NCBI GenBank assembly: GCA_017652965.1
Contig: JAGBZZ010000197.1
Span: 1-5,498 of the forward strand
Origin: Clostridia bacterium
Lineage (GTDB): Bacteria; Bacillota_A; Clostridia; Oscillospirales; CAG-272
DNA length: 5,498 nucleotides
Direction: 5' to 3'
Below, in pieces: positions 5,133-5,498 of the stretch. Both the position numbers and the translations under genes were made by a program. The notes under the pieces are model-generated. The model did no database searches. It was not told the DNA's origin and worked only from the letters and a program-made list of their open reading frames with translations. The stretch's first letter is position 1; each line of letters starts with the position of its first letter.

Positions 5133-5498
5133 ATGGATAAGAAGAACATCAAAAAGGTCGTGCTGGCATATTCCGGCGGGCTTGACACCTCGATCATCAT
5201 TCCGTGGCTGAAGGAAAACTACAACAACTGCGAGGTCGTGGCTGTTTCGGGTAACGTCGGCCAGGCGGACGAGCTGGAGGGCCTTGAGGAAAAGGCACTG
5301 AAGACCGGTGCCTCGAAGCTGTACGTGCTGGATCTTACCGATGAATACGTCGATGAATACATTATCCCCACCATGAAGGCGGGCGCCATTTACGAGGAGT
5401 ACCTTCTCGGTACCAGCCATGCCCGTCCCTGCATCGCCAAGGGGCTTGTGGAGATCGCCCTGAAGGAAAAGGCCGACGCTATCTGCCACGGCTGCACC
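5133..5498 (+). CDS. argG: argininosuccinate synthase, N-terminal part (runs off the edge)
   Basis: The enzyme joins citrulline and aspartate using ATP to give argininosuccinate, the penultimate step of arginine biosynthesis, in the cytoplasm. The visible 122 residues start [20 protein letters not shown], with the ATP-binding loop AYSGGLDTS of the PP-loop ATPases at residues 12-20. Other family features are VSGNVGQ, the [13 protein letters not shown] segment matching the conserved GTS-x-ARP region, and HGCT at the right edge, where family members continue with GKGNDQ. A full protein is about 400 residues, so roughly 30 percent is present. The ATG at 5133 is preceded by GGAGG (5120-5124) at eight bases. 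Other arginine genes such as argH may follow outside the window. Repression by ArgR is inferred from the operator. Confidence 0.97.
   Translation, partial: MDKKNIKKVVLAYSGGLDTSIIIPWLKENYNNCEVVAVSGNVGQADELEGLEEKALKTGASKLYVLDLTDEYVDEYIIPTMKAGAIYEEYLLGTSHARPCIAKGLVEIALKEKADAICHGCT

Overview
The window looks like a piece of chromosome from a GC-rich anaerobic Firmicute, most likely a clostridial gut lineage of the Oscillospiraceae type. The basis is GC-rich coding DNA with strong AGGAG/GGAGG ribosome binding sites, sigma-A type promoters, a TTG start codon, clostridial-looking heterodimeric ABC exporter subunits, and an intergenic palindromic repeat of a style I associate with that group. The taxonomic call is inference from pattern and was not tested by any search.

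Layout from left to right: (1) the last 17 codons of an unidentified plus-strand gene, ending at 56, followed at once by a strong intrinsic terminator (64-98). (2) About 500 bases without a gene (99-597), filled with palindromic repeats: two copies of a ~50-bp element in opposite orientation (127-178 and 459-507) around a palindrome-rich middle (about 181-458). (3) A promoter (598-625) and a leader with a GC-rich hairpin, then a two-gene operon for a heterodimeric type IV ABC exporter (713-2455 and 2445-4370, overlapping by 11 bases). (4) A 24-bp perfect palindrome (4391-4414) that serves as terminator for the converging minus-strand gene. (5) A minus-strand gene for a small four-helix membrane protein of the DUF5684 type (4431-4919) with its own near-consensus promoter. 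(6) An AT-rich divergent intergenic region with a full-consensus promoter and two ARG-box-like operators for argG. (7) The first 122 codons of argG, argininosuccinate synthase, running off the right edge.

The two ABC genes make one machine. The first subunit carries the degenerate Walker B and switch residues. The second carries the catalytic glutamate and switch histidine but a non-canonical signature, so the assembled pair should have one competent and one degenerate ATP site, as in TM287/288 and BmrCD. argG is an arginine biosynthesis gene whose control by ArgR is suggested directly by operator sequence. No functional link between exporter, membrane protein and argG is visible. I do not see a clearly new system here. 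The most rewarding points are the inverted repeat pair whose inner hairpin changes length while staying paired, the tandem operator at argG, and the leader hairpin before the exporter operon.
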